Of a stretch of 64,000 nucleotides of DNA, positions 1 to 8,501 are shown piece after piece. The notes beneath the pieces were generated by a model that worked only from the letters and a program-made list of their open reading frames with translations, made no database searches and was not told where the DNA came from. Origin of the DNA: Janthinobacterium agaricidamnosum. GTDB lineage: Bacteria; Pseudomonadota; Gammaproteobacteria; Burkholderiales; Burkholderiaceae_D. The stretch covers positions 496,001 through 560,000 of the forward strand of contig NZ_CP033019.1 of the NCBI RefSeq assembly GCF_003667705.1. The letters run 5' to 3'. The translations under genes and the position numbers were made by a program. Numbering within the stretch: the first letter of the stretch is position 1; every line of letters begins with the position of its first letter.

Positions 1-1161
1 GGGACGGCACAGCACGGGAATGGCAAAGGCCGAGGTGCGCTTGCTCTTGACGAATTTCTGGCTCAGGTCGCCAAAGTTTTCATGCGTGATGGTATCGAAG
101 CGGGCTTGCCCAAAGCCCATCTTGACGAGGTTTTCCTTGCGCTGGCGTGAAAACAGGGCATCGACGGCATCGTAGATATTCTTGTTGAAGATGCGGTCCA
201 GCGGCTGGCGCTCGTCCGACATCTTTTCGAAGACGGCGCTGGAATTGGGCGCGTTGGCGTCGATGGAAATGAGGATGAAGGGCTTGCTGTTCAGGCGCGG
301 CGGCACGACGGCCATGTCGTTGCCGTAGAGTTGCGTCAGGGCCACGTCCCACAGGGTTTCCACGCCCAGATTGTCGGCCGCGCCGCCGTCGAACAGGTGG
401 ACATACGACGGCGATTCGCGCGACTCGGAACCGAGTTCCGGCACGAACGTATTTTTCGGACGGAAACGCTCGAAGGTGACGGAATCGAACACGCCGGGAA
501 AGGCGGCCGAGGTGGCCACGGCCGTGGCCAGGCGGATATCCTGGATCGGCGAATGCAGGGTGCCGTAAAAATACTCATAAGAAAACACCACGCGCTTGCC
601 GCCATCGGTGGCATCCGTCGCGTTGGCCAGGAAGATGGGGCCGTCGTGCGGCAAGTCCTCGTAGGTTTTCTTGTCGTACAGCACATCGTCGAACACGTCG
701 GACAGGAAGGACGTGCGCGTCTTGTTCGTCAACAACATCGTCGTCAGGTTGGCCGGTTTCAAAATGGTCTGGCCGAAGAAATCCGTTTTCAGCTTGCTGC
801 GCAGCAAAGGCCAATCCGTCTGCTTGCCATGCAAGGCATAGTAGCCGCCCGCGATGGCGCCGCCGGACACGCCGGAGATGGCCGAGGCGCCGCTGACGAG
901 ACCGAACTGCTCCAGCTGCTCCAGCGAGGCGGCCGAGAAATTGGCTGCGCGGCTGCCTCCGCCGGACAGGGCGATGCCGATGAAGTGGTCGTTGGGCATC
1001 GGGTTCTGGATGCGCGCCTTGGGCGCGTCGATGCGCAGGCGCGGGGCTTCCTGCACGGTGAACGTGCGGTTTTCCACGCCGCTGTTGGGGCGTAGGGCGA
1101 GTACCGTGCAGCCGCTCAGCAGCGCGGCGAGGATAAATGGTGCGAACAAGCGTGGCTTCAT
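1..1161 (-). CDS. Patatin-like phospholipase lipoprotein (3' end beyond window)
   Basis: Reading leftward from ATG 1161 the frame stays open to the window edge, so the C-terminus is missing. The N-terminus is a lipoprotein signal (hydrophobic run ending in lipobox LSGC, Cys18). A glycine-rich oxyanion loop (SGGGSRAANF, about residues 67-76) and the nucleophile elbow GVSGG (Ser about 99) follow; the second catalytic residue is in the DGG motif of the segment HLFDGGAADNLG. This is the Ser-Asp dyad of patatin-family acyl hydrolases, so a membrane-anchored phospholipase or lipase is likely; the substrate is unknown. An in-frame ATG at 1182 would add seven residues; neither start has a good ribosome binding site. 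Confidence 0.85.
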   Translation of the reverse strand, partial: MKPRLFAPFILAALLSGCTVLALRPNSGVENRTFTVQEAPRLRIDAPKARIQNPMPNDHFIGIALSGGGSRAANFSAASLEQLEQFGLVSGASAISGVSGGAIAGGYYALHGKQTDWPLLRSKLKTDFFGQTILKPANLTTMLLTNKTRTSFLSDVFDDVLYDKKTYEDLPHDGPIFLANATDATDGGKRVVFSYEYFYGTLHSPIQDIRLATAVATSAAFPGVFDSVTFERFRPKNTFVPELGSESRESPSYVHLFDGGAADNLGVETLWDVALTQLYGNDMAVVPPRLNSKPFILISIDANAPNSSAVFEKMSDERQPLDRIFNKNIYDAVDALFSRQRKENLVKMGFGQARFDTITHENFGDLSQKFVKSKRTSAFAIPVLCRP

Positions 1162-1233
1162 GCGTGATCTGTGCGTAGTCATTGGTTGGGATACGGACGG
1201 AAACGTGTGCGATTCTAGCAAACTTGCCGGTGA

Positions 1234-3516
1234 TTAAGCATGCAGCTGATATGCGAGGAGGGCGGCGTTGTAGCCCGCGTGTACCAGCATGGGCGCCAGC
1301 AGCGCGCCGCTGCGTTCGTACGCGAGGCCCGCGCACAGGCCCAGCACGAAGGCAGGCAGCATGGCGGAGGGCGGATGCATCATGGCAAACAGCGCGGCGC
1401 CGGTGCCGATGGCCTGCCAGGCCGGCAGCGAACGGCGCAAGCCGCCCTGCAGCAAGCCGCGGAAAATGAATTCCTCGCACAGGGGCGCGGCCAGCACGCC
1501 CAGGGCCAGCAGCCACAGGCTGTCCCACGAACTGCCGCCCGCTGCCGCCGCAGGTGCTTGCAACACGAGCGTGCAGGCGATGCCGCAGAGAGCCGATACG
1601 GCCGCGCCTGCCGTACCCCAGCGCCAGGGGTGCCGGCCTCGTGCCATGCGCGGCACGCCGGCCGTCTTGCTGCGCCAGTAGACCAGGCGCAGCAGCACAT
1701 ACGTGAGCACGCCAGCCACCTTGTCCTTGAGCAGGATCAACAGCAGGATTTGCAGAATAAAAAACAGCATGGCGGCGATCAGGCCGTCGGCCGCCGTCAC
1801 CCTGGCCGGCGGCGAGGCGGACGGGTCGAGCAGGTAGGGCAGCGCATCGCGTGCTTTTTGCCACAGGGCCACGGCCAGCGCCGCCGTCAGCACGACAAAC
1901 ACCAGTTGCTGCGCCAGGCTGCCGGCCGCCAGCGCGGCGATGTACAGGCCGGTCAGCAGCAGGTATAGATACGTGTAGGCGGGCCGTATCTTTACCGCCG
2001 CCTCGGTGGCCAGCGGATCGCTGGCAAACACGCCCAGCGCCACGGCGATCGCCGAGTACAGGGGGATGCCGGCCAGGGCCAGCAGCATCAAACCCGCCAT
2101 GTCCCACCGCCAGGCGTCTTGCCAGGCCAGCGCCGCGCCGAACAGGATCAAGGGGTAGAGCAGGGCCAGCGCGGCCCACAGCTGGGCTTTTTGCCGCAGC
2201 GCCTGGTCGACGGCGACGGGAAACGTGTACAGCAGCCACAGCGCGCCGCCTTCCTTGTTGAGGGTCTGGAAGGCCGACATCATCAGCACATAAGTGCCGA
2301 GGAAAAAGCCGGTAGAGGCCAGCAAGACGGGGCTGGAAAGCAGCTCGTGCAGGTCGCGCGCCTGGCCCGAGAACAGGGCCTGGCCACCGAGGATCAGTAA
2401 AGGCAGCAACAGGGTTTGCACGAGAAAATTGCGGTCGCGCAGCAGCAAGGTCAGCTCGCGGCGCTGGATCACCGTGCCGGGGCGGGCGCGCCACTTGCCA
2501 GCGGACTGGTTCGCAGGGGAGCGCTTGCGGCCGGCCTCGCGCTGGCCCGCGCCCACCACGCCGTGGCGCAGCTGGCGGCGCAGCAGGGCCATGCCCAGCA
2601 GCATCAAGCACAGGCATTGCGCCAGCAGCAGCACGGCCGGCAAGGCCGCTGCCGCACCTCGGGCATTGAGCAAACTCACCAGCAGGCCCGGCGCCGTCCA
2701 GCCGGTCCAGGCCGGCATGGCCGCCGCCCACGCGTGGGCAAAGCCGCCCGTGCCCATGCCGAACGACATGCCCATATACATGGGAAACAGGCCGGCCACC
2801 GACAGCAGGGCCTGCAAGTTGCGCAGCTGCGCAGGACTGAGCGACAGGCGCAAGCCCGTGTCGATCAGGGTACGCAACATGGCTGCCAGGGCCAGCAGGA
2901 GCAGGCAGGCAAACAGCCCCGACAGCGGCGAAAACCAGCCCTGGCCCGAATACCAGGCGATCATGGTGGTGCCGGGCCACAGCACCAGCAGGCCGAGCGG
3001 GTTGACCAGCGTGCGTTCGAGCACGCGCGCCCACAGCAGGGTGCCCTTGTCGACGGGCAGGGTGACCAGCCATTCCAGGTCCCAGTCCGGCTTCGACAGT
3101 TCTCCCATGCCCAGCGGCAGCAGCAGGCTCACCAGCCACAGCAGCGCCAATTGCAAGGTCAGGGCGCCCGCCAGTGCCGCACTGAACGGTTGCTCGATCA
3201 AGTGGGCGATGACGGGCGCCATCACGCGCTCGCCTGCCTGCAGGCTGCCCTTGGCCTGGCAAACGGCCACCTGGTCGAGCAGGCAATGCATGTTCAGCAG
3301 GTTGTGGCGGGCGATATTGCCGGAGGCAAATAGCATGGGCAAGACCAGCAGCGCGCCCAGCAGCCAGCGTCCTCGTTTCTTTCCTGGCGTGGCGGGCCGG
3401 CTCTTGCCTCCCCGATGGAACGCCAAGCCCTTGCCGCTGACGTTGAGCAGGCGCTGCAGGCGCAATCGGGTCAGCAGCCAGACGGCGCGCCAGGCGGTGG
3501 GTGGCGCCGGTGTCAT
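1234..3516 (-). CDS. ABC-2 type permease fused to CPBP intramembrane protease
   Basis: 760-residue polytopic membrane protein. The first roughly 560 residues look like an ABC-2/NatB-type permease with many membrane segments and a large extracytoplasmic stretch. The last 90 residues carry all three CPBP (Abi/Rce1) motifs: EEFIFR (E681, E682, R686), FAMMH (H714) and HAGYN (H746, N750), the expected glutamyl metalloprotease site. It starts at ATG 3516, overlapping the stop of the ATPase gene by 4 bp, so the two products probably form one transporter. The fusion architecture exists in other genomes; the substrate, perhaps a peptide processed and exported, is not known. Confidence 0.85.
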   Translation of the reverse strand: MTPAPPTAWRAVWLLTRLRLQRLLNVSGKGLAFHRGGKSRPATPGKKRGRWLLGALLVLPMLFASGNIARHNLLNMHCLLDQVAVCQAKGSLQAGERVMAPVIAHLIEQPFSAALAGALTLQLALLWLVSLLLPLGMGELSKPDWDLEWLVTLPVDKGTLLWARVLERTLVNPLGLLVLWPGTTMIAWYSGQGWFSPLSGLFACLLLLALAAMLRTLIDTGLRLSLSPAQLRNLQALLSVAGLFPMYMGMSFGMGTGGFAHAWAAAMPAWTGWTAPGLLVSLLNARGAAAALPAVLLLAQCLCLMLLGMALLRRQLRHGVVGAGQREAGRKRSPANQSAGKWRARPGTVIQRRELTLLLRDRNFLVQTLLLPLLILGGQALFSGQARDLHELLSSPVLLASTGFFLGTYVLMMSAFQTLNKEGGALWLLYTFPVAVDQALRQKAQLWAALALLYPLILFGAALAWQDAWRWDMAGLMLLALAGIPLYSAIAVALGVFASDPLATEAAVKIRPAYTYLYLLLTGLYIAALAAGSLAQQLVFVVLTAALAVALWQKARDALPYLLDPSASPPARVTAADGLIAAMLFFILQILLLILLKDKVAGVLTYVLLRLVYWRSKTAGVPRMARGRHPWRWGTAGAAVSALCGIACTLVLQAPAAAAGGSSWDSLWLLALGVLAAPLCEEFIFRGLLQGGLRRSLPAWQAIGTGAALFAMMHPPSAMLPAFVLGLCAGLAYERSGALLAPMLVHAGYNAALLAYQLHA

Positions 3517-4238
3517 GCGGTGTCGTCGGTGAGTTGTAAAAAGAGGTCTTCCAGGCTGCCGTCGCTGGACAGCTGCTGGCGGATCTCGTCCAGGCTGCCC
3601 GTGGCGACCAGGGCGCCACGGTGGATGATGGCAACCCGGCTGCACAGTTTTTGCGCCATGTCGAGCAAATGCGTGGACACAAAAATGGTGGTGCCGGCCG
3701 CGGCGATGCGCAGCAGGCGTTCCTGCACGTCGCGCGACGCACGCGGGTCGAGGCCGTTGATCGGTTCATCGAGGATCAGCACGGCGGGATCGTGGATCAG
3801 CGCGCACGCCAGGCCCAGCTTTTTCTTCATGCCCAGCGAATAATTGACGGCGAAATCCTCGCTCGCCTCGTCCAGGCCGAATTCCGTCAGCAGACGCGCC
3901 GTGCGCGTGGCCGCCTCGGCACGTGGATAGCCATGCATTTCGGCCACGAATTGCAGGATTTCACGTCCCCGCAAATAATCGTAGAAGATGGGATTGTCGG
4001 GCAGGTAGCCCACCTTGCGCTTGACGGCGGCGCCATCGCGGTGGCAATCGAGGCCATCGATCAGCACGCGCCCGCTGCTGGGCACGAGGATGCCCATCAG
4101 CATGCGGATGGTGGTGGTTTTACCGGCCCCATTCGGGCCCAGGAAGCCGAAGACCTCTCCTTTGCCCACTTGTAAGGTCAGCGGCTTGACGGCCTCGAAG
4201 GTGCCGTAGTGTTTGGACAAACCTTCGAAGCTGATCAT
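3513..4238 (-). CDS. ABC transporter ATP-binding protein
   Basis: 241 residues. Walker A GPNGAGKTTT lies near residue 35, followed by a Q-loop, a signature region YSLGMKKK in place of canonical LSGGQ, Walker B and the D-loop (LILDEPINGLD), and the switch His in STHLLD. This is the ABC-2 drug/Na+ exporter type (CcmA/NatA-like). ATG 4238 is chosen because it overlaps the regulator stop by 4 bp (ATGA) and gives the normal N-terminus; an in-frame ORF extends upstream but lies inside the regulator. It energises the permease-protease fusion encoded immediately downstream. Confidence 0.92.
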   Translation of the reverse strand: MISFEGLSKHYGTFEAVKPLTLQVGKGEVFGFLGPNGAGKTTTIRMLMGILVPSSGRVLIDGLDCHRDGAAVKRKVGYLPDNPIFYDYLRGREILQFVAEMHGYPRAEAATRTARLLTEFGLDEASEDFAVNYSLGMKKKLGLACALIHDPAVLILDEPINGLDPRASRDVQERLLRIAAAGTTIFVSTHLLDMAQKLCSRVAIIHRGALVATGSLDEIRQQLSSDGSLEDLFLQLTDDTA

Positions 4239-4933
4239 GGCGCACCCAGCGCGGCCAGCAGGCGCCGCTCGCCATCGGGCGTGAGGCGCAGGGCACGGCT
4301 GTCGAGTTCGCGCTCGGCCCAGCGCCGGCGCAGGGCCAGCTGCAGCAGGGCCGCCCCCAGCGCCCCGCCCAAATGGGCGCGCCGTTCGCTCCAGTCCAGG
4401 CAGGCACAGGCGAAGCGGCGGCGCTGGCGCTGCAATTGCGGCACGTCGATGCCCAGCGCCGCCATGCCGGCCGCGCCCGCTTCCGACAGGCAATATTCGC
4501 CTTCGCCGCCATCGTCGAGCAGCCAGCCTTGCGCGTGCAACTGGTCGTGCATGGCGACGGCGACCGTGCCGGCCATGTGGTCGTAGCAGGTGCGCGCATG
4601 GCGCAAGCGGTCCGGCGTGGAGGGTGTAAACGGCGTTGCGGGCACGCCGGCCACCACCAGCAGCGCTTCCAGCGCCCGCGCCACCTCCGTACTGGCCAGA
4701 CGGTAGTAGCGGTGCTTGCCCTGCGCCAGCATCGACAGCAAACCGTCGTCGCGCAAGCGCGCCAGATGGGCGCTGGCCGTCGAGGCGCCTACCTCGGCCA
4801 AGGTGGACAATTCCGTGGCCGTGCGCGCATGGCCATCGAGCAGGCTGCACAGCATGCGCGCGCGGGCCGGTTCGGCGATGGCGCCGGCCAGTTGCGCCAG
4901 GCCCATGTCGGCCGAGGGAAGTTTGTCATCCAT
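4235..4933 (-). CDS. ArsR-like winged-helix transcriptional regulator
   Basis: 232 residues. Residues 10-80 form an ArsR-type winged helix (AEPARARMLCSLLDG; recognition-helix region STASAHLARL; wing QGKHRYYRL). A C-terminal domain of about 140 residues of unknown ligand follows, with several Cys and His residues. It heads the operon regulator-ATPase-permease/protease, with ATGA overlaps at both joints, and presumably autoregulates from the 70-bp divergent space shared with the P450 gene. ATG 4933 (MDDKLPS) has a GGACGA Shine-Dalgarno-like sequence; an in-frame ATG at 4975 is possible. Confidence 0.85.
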   Translation of the reverse strand: MDDKLPSADMGLAQLAGAIAEPARARMLCSLLDGHARTATELSTLAEVGASTASAHLARLRDDGLLSMLAQGKHRYYRLASTEVARALEALLVVAGVPATPFTPSTPDRLRHARTCYDHMAGTVAVAMHDQLHAQGWLLDDGGEGEYCLSEAGAAGMAALGIDVPQLQRQRRRFACACLDWSERRAHLGGALGAALLQLALRRRWAERELDSRALRLTPDGERRLLAALGAP

Positions 4934-5003
4934 GATTCGTCCGTGGGCGAAGTGTTGTGGTGGAAGGGGCAGCATACTCGTGTCCCCACCTCACTGCAAT
5001 GGA

Positions 5004-6116
5004 ATGCGCATGCCGCTCGCCGACCCTTTTTCCGCCGTCACCCACGCGGCGCCGTATGACTACTATCGCCGCCTGGCGGACGGCCCGCCGCTGCGTTTCG
5101 AGACGTCGCTCGATTGCTGGCTGGCAACGGGAGCCGTTGGCGTACAGGCCGTCCTCGAGCATCCCGCCTGCCGCGTGCGCCCGGCAGGCCAGCCGGTACC
5201 GGATACGCTGGCAGGCACGCCGTGCGGCGCCATCTTTGCCGAACTGGTGCGCATGAACGACGGCGAGCGGCATGCCGTGCCGAAACAGGTGCTGGCGCGC
5301 GCGCTGGGCCAGGTGGACCTGGCGCGCCTGCACGGACGGGTGATGCAGTTTGCCGGCGACCGCGTTCCCGGCAGCGCCGCGCAGCTGAACGAGGCGATTG
5401 TTGAGCTGCCCCTGTTCGCCATGGCGGACTTGCTGGGCTTTGCGCCAGCGCAATGGCCGGCGCTGGCCGCCTGGACGCGCGACTTTGTCGCCTGTTTGTC
5501 GCCGCTGAGCAATGGAGAACAACTGGCCGGCGCGCAGCAAGCGGCCAATGCCTTGCTGCACGGTTTTACCGTATTGCTGCGCGAGGCGGATGCCTTGCCC
5601 GGCAGCTTGCTGCACGACATCGTGACCGGGGCGTATGCCGTCGGCTGGCAGGCGTCTGGCGGCGTGCTGGCCAACCTCGTGGGCTTGCTGTCGCAGACGT
5701 GTGACGCCACGGCAGGTCTGCTGGGCAATGCCACGGTCGCTTTGTGCACGCAGCCGCAGTTGTTCGCGCAACTGCGCGCCGCACCCCAGCGATGGCCGGC
5801 TTTGCTGCGCGAGGTCAGCCGGCATGACCCCGCCATCCATAACACGCGCCGCTACACGGCCGATGCCGTGGAATTGCCCGGCGTGTGCATACCGGCCGGG
5901 CAGACGATCGTCGTCGTGCTGGCCAGCGCCGGCCAGGCGGAGTCGGGTTTTGGCCATGGCCGCCACGCCTGTCCGGGCCAGTCCATCGCACAGACGATTG
6001 CCACGGCATGCCTGCAGGCATGGGCCGACGGGCTGGAAGACATGCCGCTGGCCTGGTCGTACCGGCCTTCGCTGAACGCCCGCATCCCCGTTTTCAACAC
6101 TGGAGAAAGAGCATGA
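5004..6116 (+). CDS. Compact cytochrome P450
   Basis: 370 residues, shorter than the usual bacterial class I P450 of about 400. The Cys-ligand loop FGHGRHACPG is present (Cys323), as is a K-helix ExxR (E270, R273, in REVSR). The I-helix reads QTCDAT where AGHETT is usual, keeping the acid and the last Thr. Between the strand after PAGQTIVVVLA and the heme loop only about eight residues remain: the usual segment with the NRDP and PDxFDxxR motifs is absent. Starts are ATG 5004 or 5010, with a weak ribosome site. The stop overlaps the start of the ABM gene (ATGA), so the two are translationally coupled. Substrate unknown. Confidence 0.85.
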   Translation: MRMPLADPFSAVTHAAPYDYYRRLADGPPLRFETSLDCWLATGAVGVQAVLEHPACRVRPAGQPVPDTLAGTPCGAIFAELVRMNDGERHAVPKQVLARALGQVDLARLHGRVMQFAGDRVPGSAAQLNEAIVELPLFAMADLLGFAPAQWPALAAWTRDFVACLSPLSNGEQLAGAQQAANALLHGFTVLLREADALPGSLLHDIVTGAYAVGWQASGGVLANLVGLLSQTCDATAGLLGNATVALCTQPQLFAQLRAAPQRWPALLREVSRHDPAIHNTRRYTADAVELPGVCIPAGQTIVVVLASAGQAESGFGHGRHACPGQSIAQTIATACLQAWADGLEDMPLAWSYRPSLNARIPVFNTGERA

Positions 6117-6460
6117 TTGCCGTGATTTTCGAAGTCTGGCCCAGCGCCGAAGGACGCCAGCAGTATCTGGACCTGGCCGCCGCGCTGCGTCCCTTGCTCG
6201 CTGAAGTCGATGGATTCATTTCCATCGAGCGCTTCAGCAGCCTGAGCGAGCCTGGCAAACTGCTGTCGCTGTCTTTCTTTCGCGACGAAGCGGCACTGGC
6301 GCAGTGGCGGCAGCTGGAAGCGCACCGCGCGGCGCAATCGGCGGGCAGGCACGGTGTGTTCGACGACTACCGGTTGCGCATCGCCGGCGTGGTGCGCGAT
6401 TACGGCATGCTGGAGCGCCAGCAGGCGCCTGCCGACAGCCAGCGCCGCCACGGTATTTAG
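6113..6460 (+). CDS. ABM-superfamily (antibiotic biosynthesis monooxygenase-like) protein
   Basis: 115 residues. The N-terminal strand IAVIFEVWPSAEG, the central FISIERFSSL and the pattern LSLSFFRDEAALAQWR match the dimeric alpha-beta barrel ABM fold found in small heme-free monooxygenases. It overlaps the P450 stop by 4 bp, which suggests the two act together, for example in turning over one substrate or reactive product; that is inference. Its stop codon also overlaps the stop of the convergent lipoprotein gene by 3 bp. Confidence 0.8.
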   Translation: MIAVIFEVWPSAEGRQQYLDLAAALRPLLAEVDGFISIERFSSLSEPGKLLSLSFFRDEAALAQWRQLEAHRAAQSAGRHGVFDDYRLRIAGVVRDYGMLERQQAPADSQRRHGI

Positions 6461-6909
6461 CGGGGCAGCGCGCCCTGCGTAATCTTGACCTTGACCCGGT
6501 AGGTGGGCGCGGCCGCGTCCAGGGCGGGCGGCGTGGCCGGGTCGACGTCGAGCAGGGTGAACGTCAGGTGGTTGACGGTCACGGAGCTGGCGGCGCCGGG
6601 CATGGACTCGGACAAGACGATATCGGTGGCGCCCGCGCTGTTGAGCAAACTGAAACTGTAGCTGACGTAGCCTTTCCACACGCACACGGCGCCCTTGCGG
6701 CAGCGGCTGTCGTTGACGCGCTCGAGTTTCAGGGTATCGGTGGCCGTGATGGCGACCTGTTCGCCCGGCGAGAGCACGTGGGTGACGCTGCGCGGCGTGT
6801 TTTCCGCGTCGCCGGCGCTGCCAGCCGCGCCGCAGCCCGCCAGCACGGCCAGGCAGGCGATGAACAGGGGTAACAACCACGTTCGGTACGATTGATGTAG
6901 ATAGTGCAT
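6457..6909 (-). CDS. Small lipoprotein with a Cys-pair CVW motif
   Basis: 150 residues. A positively charged N-terminus and hydrophobic segment end in lipobox LAGC (Cys26), so an outer-membrane or periplasmic lipoprotein is predicted. Two further cysteines sit in DSRCRKGAVCVWKG, a pattern seen in a widespread group of small secreted proteins of unknown function. The rest is predicted beta-rich. ATG 6909 has a good AAAGGA ribosome site. A Fur-like sequence lies 54 bp upstream, so iron control is possible. I do not recognise a function. Confidence 0.75.
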   Translation of the reverse strand: MHYLHQSYRTWLLPLFIACLAVLAGCGAAGSAGDAENTPRSVTHVLSPGEQVAITATDTLKLERVNDSRCRKGAVCVWKGYVSYSFSLLNSAGATDIVLSESMPGAASSVTVNHLTFTLLDVDPATPPALDAAAPTYRVKVKITQGALPR

Positions 6910-6962
6910 GTTTTTCCTTTCAGGTGGAGCGTCCCGGCCGGCGTGGCGTCCACGCGTGGGAT

Positions 6963-6981
6963 GAAAATGATAATAACAAAA
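6963..6981. promoter_or_regulatory. Fur-box-like sequence
   Basis: The 19-mer beginning GAAAATGATAAT matches 13 of 19 positions of the Fur consensus GATAATGATAATCATTATC, 11 of the first 12. It lies in an AT-rich patch of an otherwise GC-rich intergenic region, 54-72 bp upstream of the lipoprotein start on the minus strand and about 110 bp upstream of the small RHH gene. The second half of the palindrome is poor, so this is a candidate only. Confidence 0.35.
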
Positions 6982-7090
6982 TGATATTTTTCTGGCGCAC
7001 TATTGGCGCGCTGCCGATGAATTGACGCGTCGGCCACGCGGCGCGCCGATTACTGCGTAGAATGGCTGTTTTGAAAATCAGGAAACAACC

Positions 7091-7357
7091 ATGAAAAAAA
7101 CCGACCTGGCCAAAAGCGATGCCAAGAAACTGATGGGAAAGATGAATGTTCCCGGCGCCGGTGCATTCGGTAAGGAAGCGGTGGTCGTCGACCGCCGCGA
7201 GCAGCGCAAGCGCGATCAGGCGCTGGGCCTGGTGCCGTTCGCCGTCAAGCTGAACAGCGATCTGGTGTTGCAATTGCAGACCCTGGCCAAGGAGCGCGGC
7301 GCGGATCTGAATGAATTGGTCGCCGAGCTGATCACCAAGGGCTTGGCTGCAGCATAA
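7091..7357 (+). CDS. Small ribbon-helix-helix-like protein
   Basis: 88 residues. The first 40 are basic and probably flexible (KKTDLAKSDAKKLMGKM). Residues 48-88 read as a strand (VPFAVKLNSDLVLQLQ) followed by two helices ending in NELVAELITKGLA, as in CopG/Arc ribbon-helix-helix DNA-binding proteins. There is no toxin gene next to it, so it is more likely a free-standing regulator or nucleoid protein than an antitoxin. It is monocistronic and ends at the bidirectional terminator shared with rpoH. The RHH assignment is from pattern only. Confidence 0.7.
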   Translation: MKKTDLAKSDAKKLMGKMNVPGAGAFGKEAVVVDRREQRKRDQALGLVPFAVKLNSDLVLQLQTLAKERGADLNELVAELITKGLAAA

Positions 7358-7401
7358 GGGCTGACAATGTTTATCTGTTGATAAATATCATTTATAAAAC
7401 T

Positions 7402-7425
7402 AAAAGGCGCCTTGCGGCGCCTTTT
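7402..7425. terminator. Bidirectional rho-independent terminator (RHH gene / rpoH)
   Basis: A perfect 10-bp stem, AAAAGGCGCC with loop TTGC, ends in TTTT on the plus strand and, because the left arm begins AAAA, in a U-run on the minus strand too. It lies between two convergent genes. Confidence 0.9.
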
Positions 7426-7446
7426 GCATTGCGGCATTGCTTTCGA

Positions 7447-8346
7447 TTACACGTAGGCCGCCAGGGCGCCCTTCATTTTCTTCAGCGCCGCCACTTCGAT
7501 CTGGCGGATGCGCTCGGCCGATACGCCGAACTCTTCCGCCAGCGCGTGCAAGGTGGCACCGGAGCCGTCGTCGTTGGCCAGCCAGCGCGCTTCGATGATG
7601 CGGCGCGAACGGGCGTCCAGCTTCGACAATGCCGTTTCCAGGCCTTCCGATTGCAGGCGCGTCACTTGTTCCGCTTCCAGCACCTTGGTCGGCTCGCTTT
7701 GCTCCGACGACAGATAGGCGATCGGCGAAAACTTGTCGTCTTCATCGTCGGTCGGCGACTCCAGCGCGATGTCGCGGCCGCTCAAGCGCGTTTCCATTTC
7801 GATCACTTCTTCGCGCTTCACGTCGAGCAGCTTGGCCAGCGCATCGATCTGCTTCGGCGTCATCGCATCGAGGCCCGTCTTGTGGCTGCGCAGATTGAAG
7901 AACAGCTTGCGCTGTGCCTTCGTCGTCGCGACCTTGACCAGGCGCCAGTTTTTCAGGATGTACTCATGCATCTCGGCTTTCACCCAGTGCATGGCGTACG
8001 ACACCAGGCGCACGCCCTGGTCCGGATCGAAACGTTTCACGGCTTTCATCAAGCCGATATTGCCTTCCTGAATCAGGTCGGCGTGCGGCAAGCCATAGCC
8101 CAGATAGCCGCGGGCAATCGAGACCACCAGGCGCAGGTGCGACAGCACCAGCTCTTGCGCGGCGGCCAGGTCATTTTTTTCGCGCAGGCGTTTCGCCAGC
8201 GAAATTTCTTCGTCGTGGGTCAACATGGGCAGACGGTTCACGGCCGAGATATAGGCGTCGATATTGCCCAGATTGCCAGTGAACCCGAGGCCCAGCGCAT
8301 TACTTTTGGTCGGAACCAATGCGGATGTTGCGGACATCATAGTCAT
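7447..8346 (-). CDS. rpoH: RNA polymerase sigma-32 factor RpoH
   Basis: 299 residues. Region 2 (LIQEGNIGLMKAVKRFDP, residues 91-108), the RpoH box QRKLFFNLR (145-153), which separates sigma-32 from sigma-70 and sigma-S, and a region 4.2 helix-turn-helix (ALAEEFGVSAERIRQIE) are all present. It directs RNA polymerase to heat-shock promoters. ATG 8346 has the ribosome site GAGGGAG at good spacing; the ORF upstream of it is leader. The gene order ftsY-ftsE-ftsX-rpoH is the same as in E. coli. A leader of about 150 nt separates it from a promoter covered by a CIRCE element, so HrcA control is likely. Confidence 0.97.
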   Translation of the reverse strand: MTMMSATSALVPTKSNALGLGFTGNLGNIDAYISAVNRLPMLTHDEEISLAKRLREKNDLAAAQELVLSHLRLVVSIARGYLGYGLPHADLIQEGNIGLMKAVKRFDPDQGVRLVSYAMHWVKAEMHEYILKNWRLVKVATTKAQRKLFFNLRSHKTGLDAMTPKQIDALAKLLDVKREEVIEMETRLSGRDIALESPTDDEDDKFSPIAYLSSEQSEPTKVLEAEQVTRLQSEGLETALSKLDARSRRIIEARWLANDDGSGATLHALAEEFGVSAERIRQIEVAALKKMKGALAAYV

Positions 8347-8501
8347 GTTTTCTCCCTCGTAGTCTTGCTTTGTTCCAGTTGGCCACATCACACGATGTGG
8401 CCCGATTGTCTGTTCTGTTTTGCGTATTCGGTCTTGCACTTTGCAGATCGCGGCACCATCTTCATCTGGCGTCCATGGCGGTTCTGCTGTTGGTATGTCC
8501 C

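Noticed and set aside
575..3769. 1064-codon ORF on the minus strand
   Set aside because: It spans two real genes in another frame, has Arg/Pro/Ala/Gly-rich composition and no domain; a GC-driven shadow.
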